Notes: a model not told the origin generated them from the sequence alone. Counted from the first letter of the stretch, positions 33,971-44,341 are shown. The stretch is DNA of 64,000 nucleotides from Tannockella sp964369175 (GCA_964369175.1 CAYJEM010000004.1:1-64000); one strand, 5' to 3'. Numbers and translations: made by a program.

Positions 33971-34753
33971 TTATTCTGTTGGTGTTTCTTCTTGTGCTTG
34001 TTGCTCTGCATCTTTTTCTGCTTCATTAGCAATTATTTCATCCGTTGTTGCTTGGTTAGCAGGATTTGCCCCAGTGTAATAGATTGAATCTGATGATGGG
34101 TGTTTTTGAGCAAAAATCGGAAAATCACTATCCCCATTAGAACGCATTATAATTTCTACATCGTATGCATTTCCACCTTCAACATTCGTTAATAAATCAC
34201 TATAATTAGATCCATCAACTTTTGGTCTGCCTACAGTATTATCAAGCAAACCTACTGCAATCGCAGCAATTTCTTGAGCCTTTGCACTTGTTGTATTATC
34301 AACAAATGTAATTGATATTTTAATTTTTGTACATTCAATTTCAACAACTGCATCCTGTACCTCTACCATTGTTTTAATAGCTTCAGTAGTACCAGAAATA
34401 TGAGCAGAATCAATTGCAAGCGCCGAAGCACAACGATCACCATAAATTGGTCCATCATTTGAGCTTGCTATGTATATCCAAGTTGTAAATGCTGCCACTG
34501 CAATTACAAAGAATAATACAACGCCATGCCATAATCTAAATCTAAACTTCTTTTTTTGTTTCGTGTTTTTCACTGCTTCTTCCTTGGGCTGTATTTTTTC
34601 TTCTTTTAATGGAACAGCTTTTTTACTTTCTTCAATAATTGGTGTAACTTTTATTTCTTTTGTTTTTTCTATATCATTTGTTTTCTTCGATGGTTGCGCA
34701 GGTACATCATCATACTCATCATCATCAAAGAAAAATCTTTTTTCTTTTGACAT
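33971..34753 (-). CDS. Single-pass membrane protein of unknown function
   Basis: A 260-residue protein. Residues 1-80 are acidic then lysine-rich and low in complexity (EKRFFFDDDEYDDVP and a K/E-rich stretch), followed by one transmembrane helix (LWHGVVLFFVIAVAAFTTWIYIA, about 88-110) and an extracellular domain ending in a Glu/Gln-rich tail. The topology is N-terminus inside. A structured domain of about 110 residues includes DAVVEIECTKIKISITFVDNTTSAKAQEIAAIAVGLLD. No family is recognised. GAGGTGATAAA precedes the ATG at 34751-34753; it follows gatB by 40 bases, so it may share that operon. Confidence 0.65.
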   Translation of the reverse strand: MSKEKRFFFDDDEYDDVPAQPSKKTNDIEKTKEIKVTPIIEESKKAVPLKEEKIQPKEEAVKNTKQKKKFRFRLWHGVVLFFVIAVAAFTTWIYIASSNDGPIYGDRCASALAIDSAHISGTTEAIKTMVEVQDAVVEIECTKIKISITFVDNTTSAKAQEIAAIAVGLLDNTVGRPKVDGSNYSDLLTNVEGGNAYDVEIIMRSNGDSDFPIFAQKHPSSDSIYYTGANPANQATTDEIIANEAEKDAEQQAQEETPTE

Positions 34754-34793
34754 TTTATCACCTCTATTGCTTATTGTAACAAATATTTTGTTA

Positions 34794-36227
34794 TTAAGCA
34801 ATTTTTTGCTTTAATAACTCAACAACTAACTTATTGGTCATTCCAGGATTTGCTTGTCCACCAGTAGATTTCATAACTTGTCCAACTATAAAACCAACTG
34901 CACGGTCTTTACCACCGCGATAATCTTCAATTGATTGAGGATTATTATCAAGAATTTCATTTATAATTTTTGTCAGTTCGACTGGTGAAGATATTTGCTT
35001 CATATTTTTTTCTTCAATAATTATTTCAGGATCCTTCCCTTCCATCATTACTGCTTCAAATACTACTTTTGCTTGTTTACTAGAAATGATACCATCTTTA
35101 ACAAAACTAATTATTTTTGATAGTGCTACTGGTGTAATTTTAGTATCCTTAATCGTAGTAGTATTTTTATTTAAATATGCTTGAATTTCGCCAAGTAACC
35201 AGTTAGAAACTAATTTGTATTCATTTGTATAGCTTACTGTTTCTTCAAAGAAATCTGATATTTCTTTAGATTGAACTAGTATTAACGCATCAACTTTTGG
35301 TATTTTATATTGTTGAATATATTTTTCAACACGTTTTTCTGGCATAACAGGTAAACTATCTTTAATTTGCTCTACCCATGTATGATCTAAACGAATTGGT
35401 AAAATGTTTGGTTCTGGGTAATATTTATAATCTACAGCATCACCTTTTTTACGCATAATCACGGTTTCTTTTTTATCTTCATCATAGCGCATTGTTGCTT
35501 GAACAATTTGTCGACCTTGTAGTAACTCTTTTTCTTGTCTAGCAGCTTCAAATTCAATTGCTTTTTGAACATTTGAAATCGAGTTTAAGTTTTTAATCTC
35601 TGTACGAGTACCAAATTTTGTACTACCATAAGGTCTTAGTGAAATATTAACATCACAGCGCATAGAACCTTCTTCCATTTTTGCGTCACTTACTTCTGTA
35701 AACAAGAAGATTTGACGCAGTTTTTCTAAGTATGCTGCTGCTGCTTTACCTGAACGAATTGTTGGCTTGGTAACAATTTCGATAAGTGGTATACCTGCAC
35801 GGTTGTAGTCTAACAGTGAGTAGTCATCAAAATGTAATTGTTTTGCGGTATCTTCTTCCATATGTAATCTTTCAATTTCTACTTCTTGAATTACATTATC
35901 CACTTCAATTGGTAAAATACCATTTCGACCAATTGGGAAGCGATCTTGAGTAATTTGGAATCCTTTTGGTAAATCAGCATAATAGTAGTTTTTACGATCA
36001 AAACGTACTAATTCATCGATATCCATATGTAATGCGTGACATACACGAAGTGCATATTCAACACCTGCTTTATTAAGACAAGGCATTGTTCCAGTCATTC
36101 CCATATCTATCATATTTATGTTTGTATTTGGAGCATGTCCAAATGATACGGGAGCACCTGAAAACATTTTTGATTTTGTTGTCAATTCACAGTGGACTTC
36201 TAGCCCAATAACGATTTCAAAATTCAT
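34794..36227 (-). CDS. gatB: Aspartyl/glutamyl-tRNA(Asn/Gln) amidotransferase subunit B
   Basis: A 477-residue subunit of the GatCAB complex, which converts Glu-tRNA(Gln) or Asp-tRNA(Asn) to the correct amide form using glutamine. It has EIVIGLEVHCELTTKSKMFSGAP at the N-terminus, NYYYADLPKGFQITQ, DYNRAGIPLIEIVT and MEEGSMRCDVNISLRP (kinase-like domain). The C-terminal YqeY-like tail includes ...GGQANPGMTNKLVVELL. Its ATG shares an A with the gatA stop (TAATG). Typical length and typical order after camS, gatC and gatA. Confidence 0.97.
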   Translation of the reverse strand: MNFEIVIGLEVHCELTTKSKMFSGAPVSFGHAPNTNINMIDMGMTGTMPCLNKAGVEYALRVCHALHMDIDELVRFDRKNYYYADLPKGFQITQDRFPIGRNGILPIEVDNVIQEVEIERLHMEEDTAKQLHFDDYSLLDYNRAGIPLIEIVTKPTIRSGKAAAAYLEKLRQIFLFTEVSDAKMEEGSMRCDVNISLRPYGSTKFGTRTEIKNLNSISNVQKAIEFEAARQEKELLQGRQIVQATMRYDEDKKETVIMRKKGDAVDYKYYPEPNILPIRLDHTWVEQIKDSLPVMPEKRVEKYIQQYKIPKVDALILVQSKEISDFFEETVSYTNEYKLVSNWLLGEIQAYLNKNTTTIKDTKITPVALSKIISFVKDGIISSKQAKVVFEAVMMEGKDPEIIIEEKNMKQISSPVELTKIINEILDNNPQSIEDYRGGKDRAVGFIVGQVMKSTGGQANPGMTNKLVVELLKQKIA

Positions 36228-37672
36228 TATTTTCCCTCCCTTTTATATTGATTTTTACACCCTAGTTCTTTTTCTAGTGCATAACCTACATTTAAAACAG
36301 TTTGTTCTTCAAATAAACGTCCCATGATATTTACTGCAATTGGCATATCTTGATCAAATCCAGAAGGTATTGTTAAGCTTGGTAACCCAGCAAAGTTACC
36401 TAATATTAAATGATTTTCTAAAATTAAGTATTCACTTGAAGTACGATTATCTGATGCATCATCTAATTTTGGTGCAATGCTACCTGCATTAGGCGTTAAG
36501 ATAATATCATACTCTTTATATAACTCTTGCAACTGATTAACAATTAAACGACGAACTCTTTGTGCCTGTCTAAACATTTTTTCTTGATTTTGAGTAGCTA
36601 GCGCTAAATTCCCTAAAACAAAACGTTGACGAATTGCAGCACCAAATCCCTTTGTACGCGATTCAATCATCACTTCATCAGGTGTTTTTCCATCTTCATG
36701 GTGTCCATATTTAATACCATCTAAACACGAATGATTACTTGTTGCTTCACTATTTGCGATAATTTTATAAGTCGGTACTAATGCTTTTAACAATGTTTCG
36801 TCCATAGTCACATCTTCTACTATAGCGCCTAATTGTTTACATGTATCAACTACTTTTGTAAAGTTATCTTTAATTGTATTATTTTTAACTTCATCAACAA
36901 CTGGTTTTAAAACACCAATTTTCAACTTTGAAATGTCACTATTTAATTCATTATAGTATGCCGGAACTGGAAGTTGACTTGATGTCATATCACGATCATC
37001 TCTACCAGCAATCGCTTCTAATATAATTGCACAATCACCAACTGTTCTAGTAAATGTACCTACTGTATCTAAACTTGAAGCATAAGGAATAACTCCAAAA
37101 CGAGAAATTCTTCCCCATGTCGGTTTAAACCCAACAATTCCACAATATCCTGCTGGTTTACGAATCGAATCACCAGTATCACTACCTAAGGCAAATGGTA
37201 CTGCCCCACTAGCAACAATTGCAGCTGAGCCACCCGATGAACCTCCACTAATTCTTGTCGTATCATATGGATTTAACACTGGACCAGTGAGTGCACTTTT
37301 ATTTGTTCCCCCCATCGCTAGTTCGTCTAAACTTGCTTTAGCAACTAAACACATTCCTGCTTCTTCCAATTTTTCAATAACCGTTGCACTATATACTGGT
37401 ACATAATCAACTAACATTCTACTAGATGCTGAAGTTATAATTCCTTTGGTATTATAGTTATCTTTGGCAACATATGGAATTGATAAAAGCATTGAATTAT
37501 TACCATTTGATTTTAAATCACTAATTGCTTTTTCTTTTGTGATATTTGTTAATGCATTAATTCTCTTTTGTTGAATTTCAAGTTCTTCAAAAAGATATGT
37601 GTAATAATCTTCAATATGAACTTTCCCTTCCTTGATTTCTTGTTGAAGTGTTTCAATTGTTTTTGCTTCCAT
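36227..37672 (-). CDS. gatA: Aspartyl/glutamyl-tRNA(Asn/Gln) amidotransferase subunit A
   Basis: A 481-residue amidase that releases ammonia from glutamine for the GatCAB complex. The catalytic Lys-cisSer-Ser set is in PYVAKDNYNT (about 68) and ISGGSSGGSAAIVASG (about 145), with GSDTGDSIRKPAGYCGIVGFKPTWGRISRFG following. TAATG overlaps join it to both gatC and gatB, so the subunits are made in a fixed ratio. Standard length for the family. Confidence 0.97.
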   Translation of the reverse strand: MEAKTIETLQQEIKEGKVHIEDYYTYLFEELEIQQKRINALTNITKEKAISDLKSNGNNSMLLSIPYVAKDNYNTKGIITSASSRMLVDYVPVYSATVIEKLEEAGMCLVAKASLDELAMGGTNKSALTGPVLNPYDTTRISGGSSGGSAAIVASGAVPFALGSDTGDSIRKPAGYCGIVGFKPTWGRISRFGVIPYASSLDTVGTFTRTVGDCAIILEAIAGRDDRDMTSSQLPVPAYYNELNSDISKLKIGVLKPVVDEVKNNTIKDNFTKVVDTCKQLGAIVEDVTMDETLLKALVPTYKIIANSEATSNHSCLDGIKYGHHEDGKTPDEVMIESRTKGFGAAIRQRFVLGNLALATQNQEKMFRQAQRVRRLIVNQLQELYKEYDIILTPNAGSIAPKLDDASDNRTSSEYLILENHLILGNFAGLPSLTIPSGFDQDMPIAVNIMGRLFEEQTVLNVGYALEKELGCKNQYKREGK

Positions 37673-37962
37673 TATCCCACCACCTTTGGTACTTTAATTT
37701 GATTTTGTAAAACTGTTTTAGTATTTTTTAATGCTTCTTTTGTTTCAATGACACAGTTACCTTCATCCTCACGTAAAAATGATGTTTCAATTTCATAAGG
37801 ATAAGCCATAGGTTCTACCCCTGTCGTATCAATTTGCTCTAATACTTCAACATGTTTTAAAAACACATGATATTCATCTATAAATCCAGGCATTTCACCC
37901 TCTGATATTTTAAACATTGTTTTTAATGCTAGTTCTTCTAGCAATTCTTTATCTTTATTCAT
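37672..37962 (-). CDS. gatC: Aspartyl/glutamyl-tRNA(Asn/Gln) amidotransferase subunit C
   Basis: A 96-residue subunit that holds GatA and GatB together. It has the family features: a first helix LEELALKTMFKISEGEM, and EQIDTTGVEPMAYPYEIETSFLREDE near the middle. Stop shares its last base with the gatA start. AAGGAGAAGGT precedes the ATG, 9 bases past the camS stop. Confidence 0.92.
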   Translation of the reverse strand: MNKDKELLEELALKTMFKISEGEMPGFIDEYHVFLKHVEVLEQIDTTGVEPMAYPYEIETSFLREDEGNCVIETKEALKNTKTVLQNQIKVPKVVG

Positions 37963-37971
37963 ACCTTCTCC

Positions 37972-39066
37972 TTAATATATCATCGAACTAATGGCATCTT
38001 TGCCACGCTCTTTAATTATAATTGCTTCAAGTTGATCTTGAGACTCAATTGTTACCGTTATTGGTACTGGCGTTGAAAAACGACTATTTACCTCACTTGT
38101 AGCAATTGATACAATTGCTTCAAGTTCAACATAGGTTTTTACATTTGCAGTAATTTTTATGTTTAATGATGTCAATTTATCATCATTATAACGACCATAT
38201 CCAACTGCCCCAACTGATTCAACAGCATTCTCTTTTAATGCATTTTTGAATTGTGAAAATTCACTTGATGTAATTGGGTCAATTTGTTCTGCCTCACTAC
38301 TTGTAAATATAACTTGTGAATAATTCACACTAGTTACTTCACCAAATGTTCCATTACTAAATGATTGATAAATATAACTCCCACTATTCTTAGATTCATC
38401 AGGATCCGTTGATAAATATACACCTATAACAATTGGTACATTTTTTAGACTAGCATAACGTTCATCTTCTTGGATATATTTGTATAATGTTTCCATTGCA
38501 TTTTTAGAAAAACTTTCAATATATCCATCGCTAAGTGTTTCTTCTACACGTGAATATGAACCATCATCATTTCTTTTTAATGGATCTAAAACAATCGCAA
38601 ACGATGCTCCACTTAATGCATATTGATCATCCACTCTTTTATAGAAATCAAGTTCATACACTGAACTTGTCATAATTACATTTGTTAATCCATCTATTTG
38701 TTCATCTTTTCCTGGTTGCAAAGAGTATGGTAGTTCATCTGTTTTCCATAATAATAAATCATCTTGGATATCTCCATATTCCATCATTTGCCCATCAGAC
38801 ATATAATATTCATCTGTTGAAAAATGCTTTTGTGACATAATTTCTAATTCACGTGAAATTGTTTGAAAATCATTTGTACCAACTGTTCCAGTGTAATATT
38901 CATTTCTTCCAGTATTTGGTTCAAATTGAACAATTGGATAATATGCATCACTAATTCCTTGATGACTTGCACTTTGTGATTCGATAATATCTGTTGGATT
39001 GCTTGTTTGAGTGCTACAACCACTAATTAATACGATTATTAGTAATATAATACTTACTTTTTTCAT
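37972..39066 (-). CDS. CamS-family lipoprotein
   Basis: A 364-residue lipoprotein: signal peptide KKVSIILLIIVLISGC with a lipobox at LISGC (Cys17), then the CamS domain (YYPIVQFEPNTGRNEYYTGTVGTNDFQTISRELEIMSQKHFSTDEYYMSDGQM), ending in VPITVTIESQDQLEAII. CamS proteins are conserved between ligA and gatC in many Bacilli; in staphylococci and enterococci the signal peptide yields a cAM373-type peptide, while the lipoprotein's own job is not settled. It starts two bases after the ligA stop. Confidence 0.92.
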   Translation of the reverse strand: MKKVSIILLIIVLISGCSTQTSNPTDIIESQSASHQGISDAYYPIVQFEPNTGRNEYYTGTVGTNDFQTISRELEIMSQKHFSTDEYYMSDGQMMEYGDIQDDLLLWKTDELPYSLQPGKDEQIDGLTNVIMTSSVYELDFYKRVDDQYALSGASFAIVLDPLKRNDDGSYSRVEETLSDGYIESFSKNAMETLYKYIQEDERYASLKNVPIVIGVYLSTDPDESKNSGSYIYQSFSNGTFGEVTSVNYSQVIFTSSEAEQIDPITSSEFSQFKNALKENAVESVGAVGYGRYNDDKLTSLNIKITANVKTYVELEAIVSIATSEVNSRFSTPVPITVTIESQDQLEAIIIKERGKDAISSMIY

Positions 39067-39068
39067 GG

Positions 39069-41066
39069 TTATCCTCCAATCATTTCTTGTAATGTAGCTT
39101 CATCTATAACTGTTACTCCTAATGAACTAGCTTTTGTAAGTTTACTACCAGCAGCTTCTCCTGCTAGTAAATAGTCCGTCTTTTTAGAAACTGATCCTGA
39201 AACCTTTCCACCGTGTAATTCAATAAGATTAGCAGCATCTTTTCTTGATAAAGAAGGTAATGTCCCAGTAACAACAAATGTTTTACCTTCAAACACAAGG
39301 CTACCACCTTTTGCTACCTCGATATCCAAACGTAAACCACTGTTAACTAATGAATCAATAATATCGCGATTTTGTTGATCATGAAAGTATTCATAGATTG
39401 CCCTAGCACTTGTTATTCCAATATCTTGAACTTCTTGCAACTCTTCAATTGTAGCATCCATAATTTGAACTATTGAACCATAATGTTTTAATAACCCTTT
39501 TGCAGCAGCTTTTCCAATATTAGGAATTCCTAAACTTGTAAGTAATTTTGTACCATCATTTTGCTTTGATTGTTCAATCGCCTGTAAGAGATTATCTGTT
39601 GACTTTACAAGTCCAATAACTCTTTTATCAAGTAATTGTTGTCTTTTACTTCCTAGTGTATATATATCATTAATCTCTTTAATATAACCACCATTTACTA
39701 GTGCTTCAATATATGCAATTCCAAAACCTTTAATATCCATACCATCTCGTGATACAAAGTTTACTAAATTACGAATTCTTTTTGATGGGCAATGTGGGTT
39801 TACACATTTCATATCAGCATTATCTTCTTCTTTTACCGTAGGCTGATTACATGTTGGACAAGTACTAGGTAATTTATATGGTAAACTGTTTTGTTTTCTT
39901 TTATCTTTAATTACTGTTTTTATTTTAGGAATAATTTCTCCAGATTTATATACAACAATTGTATCACCAATACGAATATCTAAATCATCTATAAAGTCTT
40001 GGTTATGTAATGTCGCTCTAGAAACAGTTGTACCACATAGACGAATTGGTTCAAAGATTGCTGTTGGAGTAATTCTACCGGTTCTACCTACCGATAATTC
40101 TATTTCATTTAATATTGTTTCTTTTTCTTCGGGTGGGTATTTATAAGCAACTGCCCATCGCGGGGCTTTGGATGTTTGCCCTAGTAATTCTCTTTGCTTA
40201 TAATCATTAACCTTAATAACTGCACCATCAATATCAAACCCCAAGGTTTCACGTAAATCACCAATCCAGTCAATTGCATCAACAACTTCACTAGCACTAT
40301 AACATACCTTATAATGATCAATAATGCGAATACCTAATTCTTGTAAATATTTATATCCTTCTAAGTGACTTGTAATAGTTTTTCCTTTAATATCTTGGAT
40401 ATTAAAAACAAACATAGAAAGTTCACGTTCCTTTGTAATTCCAGAATCTAATTGTCGAAGTGTTCCAGCTGCACAGTTACGTGGATTTGCAAATAGCTTC
40501 TTTCCTAATATTTCTTGTCTAGCATTCGTTTTTTCAAATGATTCATTTGACATAAATACTTCACCGCGAACTTCTAAATATTCTACTGGTTGATGAAGTT
40601 TTTTCTTAACGTCCTTTATCACTTTTACATTTGTCGTAACATCTTCTCCTTGAAGTACCCCATCACCGCGCGTTACTCCCAAATCTAAGTTACCATCAAC
40701 ATAACGTAAAGAAACAGAAAGACCATCAACTTTTACTTCAACAACAAATGTAGGATTATTCAGTTTTAATTGCATTTCTTCAACAAAAGCAATAACTTCT
40801 TCTTTACTAAATACATCTTGCAAAGATAGCATTGGTACATTATGACTAACTAGTACACCAGCTTTTCTTTTGGCACTACCACCGATTTTTTTTGTTGGTG
40901 AGTTTTCTGTAACAAATTGTGGATGTTGTTTTTCCATTGTTTTTAATTCATTCATCATCATATCATATTGATAATCTGATATTTCTGGATCATCTTGATT
41001 ATAATAACGATCACTGTGATATTGTATTGTTTTTACTAATTCTTCATACTTATTTTTATCATCCAT
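39069..41066 (-). CDS. ligA: NAD-dependent DNA ligase
   Basis: A 665-residue NAD+-dependent ligase that seals nicks in replication and repair. It has the adenylated lysine in VEVKVDGLSVSLRY (about 112), SPTKKIGG, GEDVTTNVKVIKD, a zinc finger CPTCNQPTVKEEDNADMKCVNPHCPSK (about 405), a helix-hairpin-helix region and a C-terminal BRCT domain (FVVTGTLPSLSRKDAANLIELHGGKVSGSVS). The ATG at 41064-41066 is preceded by GGAGGACAAAGTG. Order pcrA-ligA-camS as in Bacillus. Confidence 0.97.
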   Translation of the reverse strand: MDDKNKYEELVKTIQYHSDRYYNQDDPEISDYQYDMMMNELKTMEKQHPQFVTENSPTKKIGGSAKRKAGVLVSHNVPMLSLQDVFSKEEVIAFVEEMQLKLNNPTFVVEVKVDGLSVSLRYVDGNLDLGVTRGDGVLQGEDVTTNVKVIKDVKKKLHQPVEYLEVRGEVFMSNESFEKTNARQEILGKKLFANPRNCAAGTLRQLDSGITKERELSMFVFNIQDIKGKTITSHLEGYKYLQELGIRIIDHYKVCYSASEVVDAIDWIGDLRETLGFDIDGAVIKVNDYKQRELLGQTSKAPRWAVAYKYPPEEKETILNEIELSVGRTGRITPTAIFEPIRLCGTTVSRATLHNQDFIDDLDIRIGDTIVVYKSGEIIPKIKTVIKDKRKQNSLPYKLPSTCPTCNQPTVKEEDNADMKCVNPHCPSKRIRNLVNFVSRDGMDIKGFGIAYIEALVNGGYIKEINDIYTLGSKRQQLLDKRVIGLVKSTDNLLQAIEQSKQNDGTKLLTSLGIPNIGKAAAKGLLKHYGSIVQIMDATIEELQEVQDIGITSARAIYEYFHDQQNRDIIDSLVNSGLRLDIEVAKGGSLVFEGKTFVVTGTLPSLSRKDAANLIELHGGKVSGSVSKKTDYLLAGEAAGSKLTKASSLGVTVIDEATLQEMIGG

Positions 41067-41177
41067 CACTTTGTCCTCCAATGTTTTAAATACTTATGAC
41101 ATTATACCAAAAATACGTTCCTATTTAAATAAAAATATACCCCATATTATAACAAATAATCCCAACATTTTTACATG

Positions 41178-43322
41178 TTAGGATGTTAATTTTTTTATAG
41201 ATTGATGACTTTTCATCAATGTCTTAATACCGTGAGGCATTGAAAATGCAATATCAAGGGTATCCGTAGAAACCTTAACAATAACACCTTTTTTAAAAAC
41301 ATCATGTTCAACATAATCACCAATCGTAAAGTCAGTTATTTGATTATCACCAACAAGATCATCCTTAATTATAGAAGGAATATAATCACTTGTTTTAAAA
41401 CGTGGTTTTACACCATAATGTTTAACTCCATCAGTACCTATTTCATCAATAAAACGACTTGTTAACTTTTGTGAATTGGTTACAAAACTAAATCCCCCTG
41501 AATCAGTTAAAAACAACTGTTTTCTAGCTCGTGTAAACGCAACATAAGCAAGTCTTCGTTCTTCTTCTAAGCCAACTTCACCATCTTCACTCATAGCACG
41601 CATACTTGGAAATACACCTTCGCTCAAACCAACAACAAAAACATAATCGCTTTCTAGTCCTTTAGCCATATGTATCGACATCAAACTAACATATTGTCCA
41701 TCATCAACTTTATCATTATCTGTATATAAAGCAATGTCTTGTAAATAATTTTCAATAGTTGATGTTTCAGGGTTTTCCTTACAATATTGATTAATAGCAT
41801 TTTCTAGCTCACGGATATTATCTATGCGGTTTTCTTCAACATCATTTTTCAACATTTCCATATATCCGACATCTTCCATTAGTTCCATAAACATTTCATG
41901 TAACGGTTTTGTTGACAAACGCGCCTTTTGAATTGCCTGTACAAAAGTCTTAAGCTCTCTTCTTGCTTTTGTAGAAAGTTTAATTTCATGACTATGGAAA
42001 CTTACTGCATCGTACATATCAATTCCATATTGTAATGAAAGCAATGTGATATTTTCTAATGTTTTAGCTCCGATACCTCTGCCAGGGGTATTAACGACTC
42101 TTTCAAAAGCTATATCATCTTGAAATGCAACTACTCGTAAATAACATAAAGCATCTTTAATTTCTTTACGACTAAAAAACTTCAATCCGCCAAAGATACG
42201 ATAATCGATTTGGCTTTTAATTAATGCTTGTTCGATTGGTCTTGAAAGGTAATTTGCACGATACAAAATTAAAAAATCACGATAATTTACACCATCTATT
42301 TTGCTAATGATTTCTTCAATACGATTACAAATATACTGTGCTTCACTAGCTTCATCAGTAGCTACGTAATGAACAACTTGACTTCCGCCAGGCTCTGTTG
42401 TATACAAGTCTTTTTCAAGCCTGTTTGTGTTTTTTCGAATTAATGAATTAGATATTGATAAAATATTATTCGTTGAACGATAATTCCTGTCTAATATAAC
42501 CGTATTCGTATTTGGATAATCTTTTTCAAAATCCAAAATATAATTTACATCAGCTCCTCTAAAGCTATAAATCGTTTGATCGGGGTCACCAACGACACAA
42601 GTAATTGCATATGCTGACAACATCTGTACTAAACGATATTCAATATCACCTACATCTTGAAATTCATCAACATGAATATACTGAAAACGGTATTGCCATT
42701 TTTCAAGTATATCTGGATGATTTTCAAATATTTCTACTGCTTTTAGTAATAAATCATCAAAATCTAGCATGAATTTTTTTTGTTGTTCTTCGATATATTT
42801 ACCATAAACGATTGCTTTTTTCATTTCACCTTGAAAAGCACCAGCTAATTCTAATGCTCTTTGAGGATTGATATGTGACATCTTATACACACTTATTGTA
42901 TGTAACATACTTTTTAAAGAAACTGCTTTAGTATCCATTTCTACTTCTTTATATATCTTCTTTAACAAAGCTTTTTGATCTTCATCATCCATTATAATAA
43001 AGCTATTTGGATATCCTAAAACTCGAATATGTTGACGTAATATACGTACACATAATGAATGAATTGTACAAACAAGGGTTCCTGTCCCTTGAATACCTAA
43101 CACTTCTTGAATTCTTTCTTTCATTTCATTAGCTGCTTTATTTGTAAATGTAATTGCTAGAATCTTTCTAGGATCAATTCCAGCATTTTGTATTAAATAA
43201 GCAATCCGATATGTAACCACTCTTGTTTTTCCCGAACCAGCCCCAGCAATAATACGTAAGTGACTATCTAAATAAGTTGCTGCTTTATATTGGTTTTCAT
43301 TTAATAATTTTTTTAAATCCAT
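41178..43322 (-). CDS. pcrA: ATP-dependent DNA helicase PcrA/UvrD
   Basis: A 714-residue SF1A helicase that unwinds DNA 3'-5' in repair and plasmid replication. Motif I is RIIAGAGSGKTRVVTYRI (about 27), followed by motif Ia AITFTNKAANEMKERI, motif II HVDEFQDV, motif III VVGDPDQTIYSFRGADV, motif IV with LDRNYRST, and motif VI YVAFTRARKQLFL. The C-terminal end with DFTIGDYVEHDVFKKGVIV resembles the RNA-polymerase-binding Tudor-like tail of PcrA. GAGGTGGAGAC precedes the ATG. It precedes ligA by about 110 bases. Confidence 0.96.
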   Translation of the reverse strand: MDLKKLLNENQYKAATYLDSHLRIIAGAGSGKTRVVTYRIAYLIQNAGIDPRKILAITFTNKAANEMKERIQEVLGIQGTGTLVCTIHSLCVRILRQHIRVLGYPNSFIIMDDEDQKALLKKIYKEVEMDTKAVSLKSMLHTISVYKMSHINPQRALELAGAFQGEMKKAIVYGKYIEEQQKKFMLDFDDLLLKAVEIFENHPDILEKWQYRFQYIHVDEFQDVGDIEYRLVQMLSAYAITCVVGDPDQTIYSFRGADVNYILDFEKDYPNTNTVILDRNYRSTNNILSISNSLIRKNTNRLEKDLYTTEPGGSQVVHYVATDEASEAQYICNRIEEIISKIDGVNYRDFLILYRANYLSRPIEQALIKSQIDYRIFGGLKFFSRKEIKDALCYLRVVAFQDDIAFERVVNTPGRGIGAKTLENITLLSLQYGIDMYDAVSFHSHEIKLSTKARRELKTFVQAIQKARLSTKPLHEMFMELMEDVGYMEMLKNDVEENRIDNIRELENAINQYCKENPETSTIENYLQDIALYTDNDKVDDGQYVSLMSIHMAKGLESDYVFVVGLSEGVFPSMRAMSEDGEVGLEEERRLAYVAFTRARKQLFLTDSGGFSFVTNSQKLTSRFIDEIGTDGVKHYGVKPRFKTSDYIPSIIKDDLVGDNQITDFTIGDYVEHDVFKKGVIVKVSTDTLDIAFSMPHGIKTLMKSHQSIKKLTS

Positions 43323-43402
43323 GTCTCCACCTCTTGTTTATCTATTATAGCATAGTTAACTAATTGTTGCTTAAAATCTTTATGTATTTATCACCAAAAA
43401 AA

Positions 43403-43420
43403 AGGAGCCTAGTAGCTCCT
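43403..43420 (-). terminator. Terminator after pyrD
   Basis: AGGAGC-TACTAG-GCTCCT followed by nine Ts on the minus strand, directly after the pyrD stop. Confidence 0.85.
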
Positions 43421-43423
43421 ATT

Positions 43424-44341
43424 TTACCATTGATGTGATTTACCTATAATATCAGTTATATTTTCAATATTCATCTCATCTAGAATCTCATTCATCTCTT
43501 CAATAATGTTTTTACAAGCACATGGATCTACTAGGTTTTGACATCCTACTGCTACAGCACTTGCTCCGGCCATCATCATTTCAATAGCATCACGACCATT
43601 TGAAATTCCACCCATACCAATTACAGGAATAGAAACTGCATTTGTCACTTGATATACCATACGAAGAGCAACTGGCAAGATTGCTGGTCCTGAATATCCT
43701 CCTGTTTTATTTGCGATAATTGGTTTTCCTGTTCTTAAATCAAAACGCATCCCAATTAATGTATTAATCATAGTAATACCATCAGCACCACCTTCTTCAA
43801 CAGCTTTCGCCATTGCCACAATATCTGTAACATTAGGTGATAACTTAATATATACTGGCACCTTACTTACTGCTTTAATTGCTTGTACAAGTTCTTTAGC
43901 CATTGATGGATCTGTTCCAAACTGAATACCACCAGCTTTTACATTTGGACATGAAATATTAATTTCCAATGCTCCTACCATATCATGTGTTGATATACGC
44001 GCAGCACATTCTACATAATCTTCAAAACAGCTTCCAGCAACATTTGCGATTACTTTGTGTTTATAAAACATACGTAATTTTTCAAGTTCTTCATTCATAA
44101 CTGCATCTACACCAGGATTTTGTAACCCAATAGCGTTTAACATTCCCGCAGGCCCTTCTGCAATACGTGGTAACGGGTTTCCAAAACGTGGTTCTACTGT
44201 TGTTCCTTTTAACATAATTGACCCAAGTACATTAATATCATAAAAACGCACAAACTCATAACCAAAACCAAATGTCCCACTTGCAGGAATTACAGGATTA
44301 TTCATATCTAATCCAGGTAAATTTACTTTTAAATTAGCCAT
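43424..44341 (-). CDS. pyrD: Dihydroorotate dehydrogenase, type 1B catalytic subunit
   Basis: A 305-residue FMN enzyme that oxidises dihydroorotate to orotate in pyrimidine synthesis, using NAD+ through the PyrK subunit. It has NPVIPASGTFGFGYE, NAIGLQNPGVD, NISCPNVKAGG (catalytic Cys region), YIKLSPNVTDI, TMINTLIGMR and VIGMGGISNGRDAIEMMMAGASAVAVG (phosphate-binding). Its ATG overlaps the pyrK end by 8 bases, tying the two subunits of the type 1B enzyme together. Confidence 0.95.
   Translation of the reverse strand: MANLKVNLPGLDMNNPVIPASGTFGFGYEFVRFYDINVLGSIMLKGTTVEPRFGNPLPRIAEGPAGMLNAIGLQNPGVDAVMNEELEKLRMFYKHKVIANVAGSCFEDYVECAARISTHDMVGALEINISCPNVKAGGIQFGTDPSMAKELVQAIKAVSKVPVYIKLSPNVTDIVAMAKAVEEGGADGITMINTLIGMRFDLRTGKPIIANKTGGYSGPAILPVALRMVYQVTNAVSIPVIGMGGISNGRDAIEMMMAGASAVAVGCQNLVDPCACKNIIEEMNEILDEMNIENITDIIGKSHQW

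Noticed and set aside
41155..41180. Terminator after pcrA
   Set aside because: A weak TAACAT/ATGTTG-type hairpin is present, but the following bases lack a clear T run.
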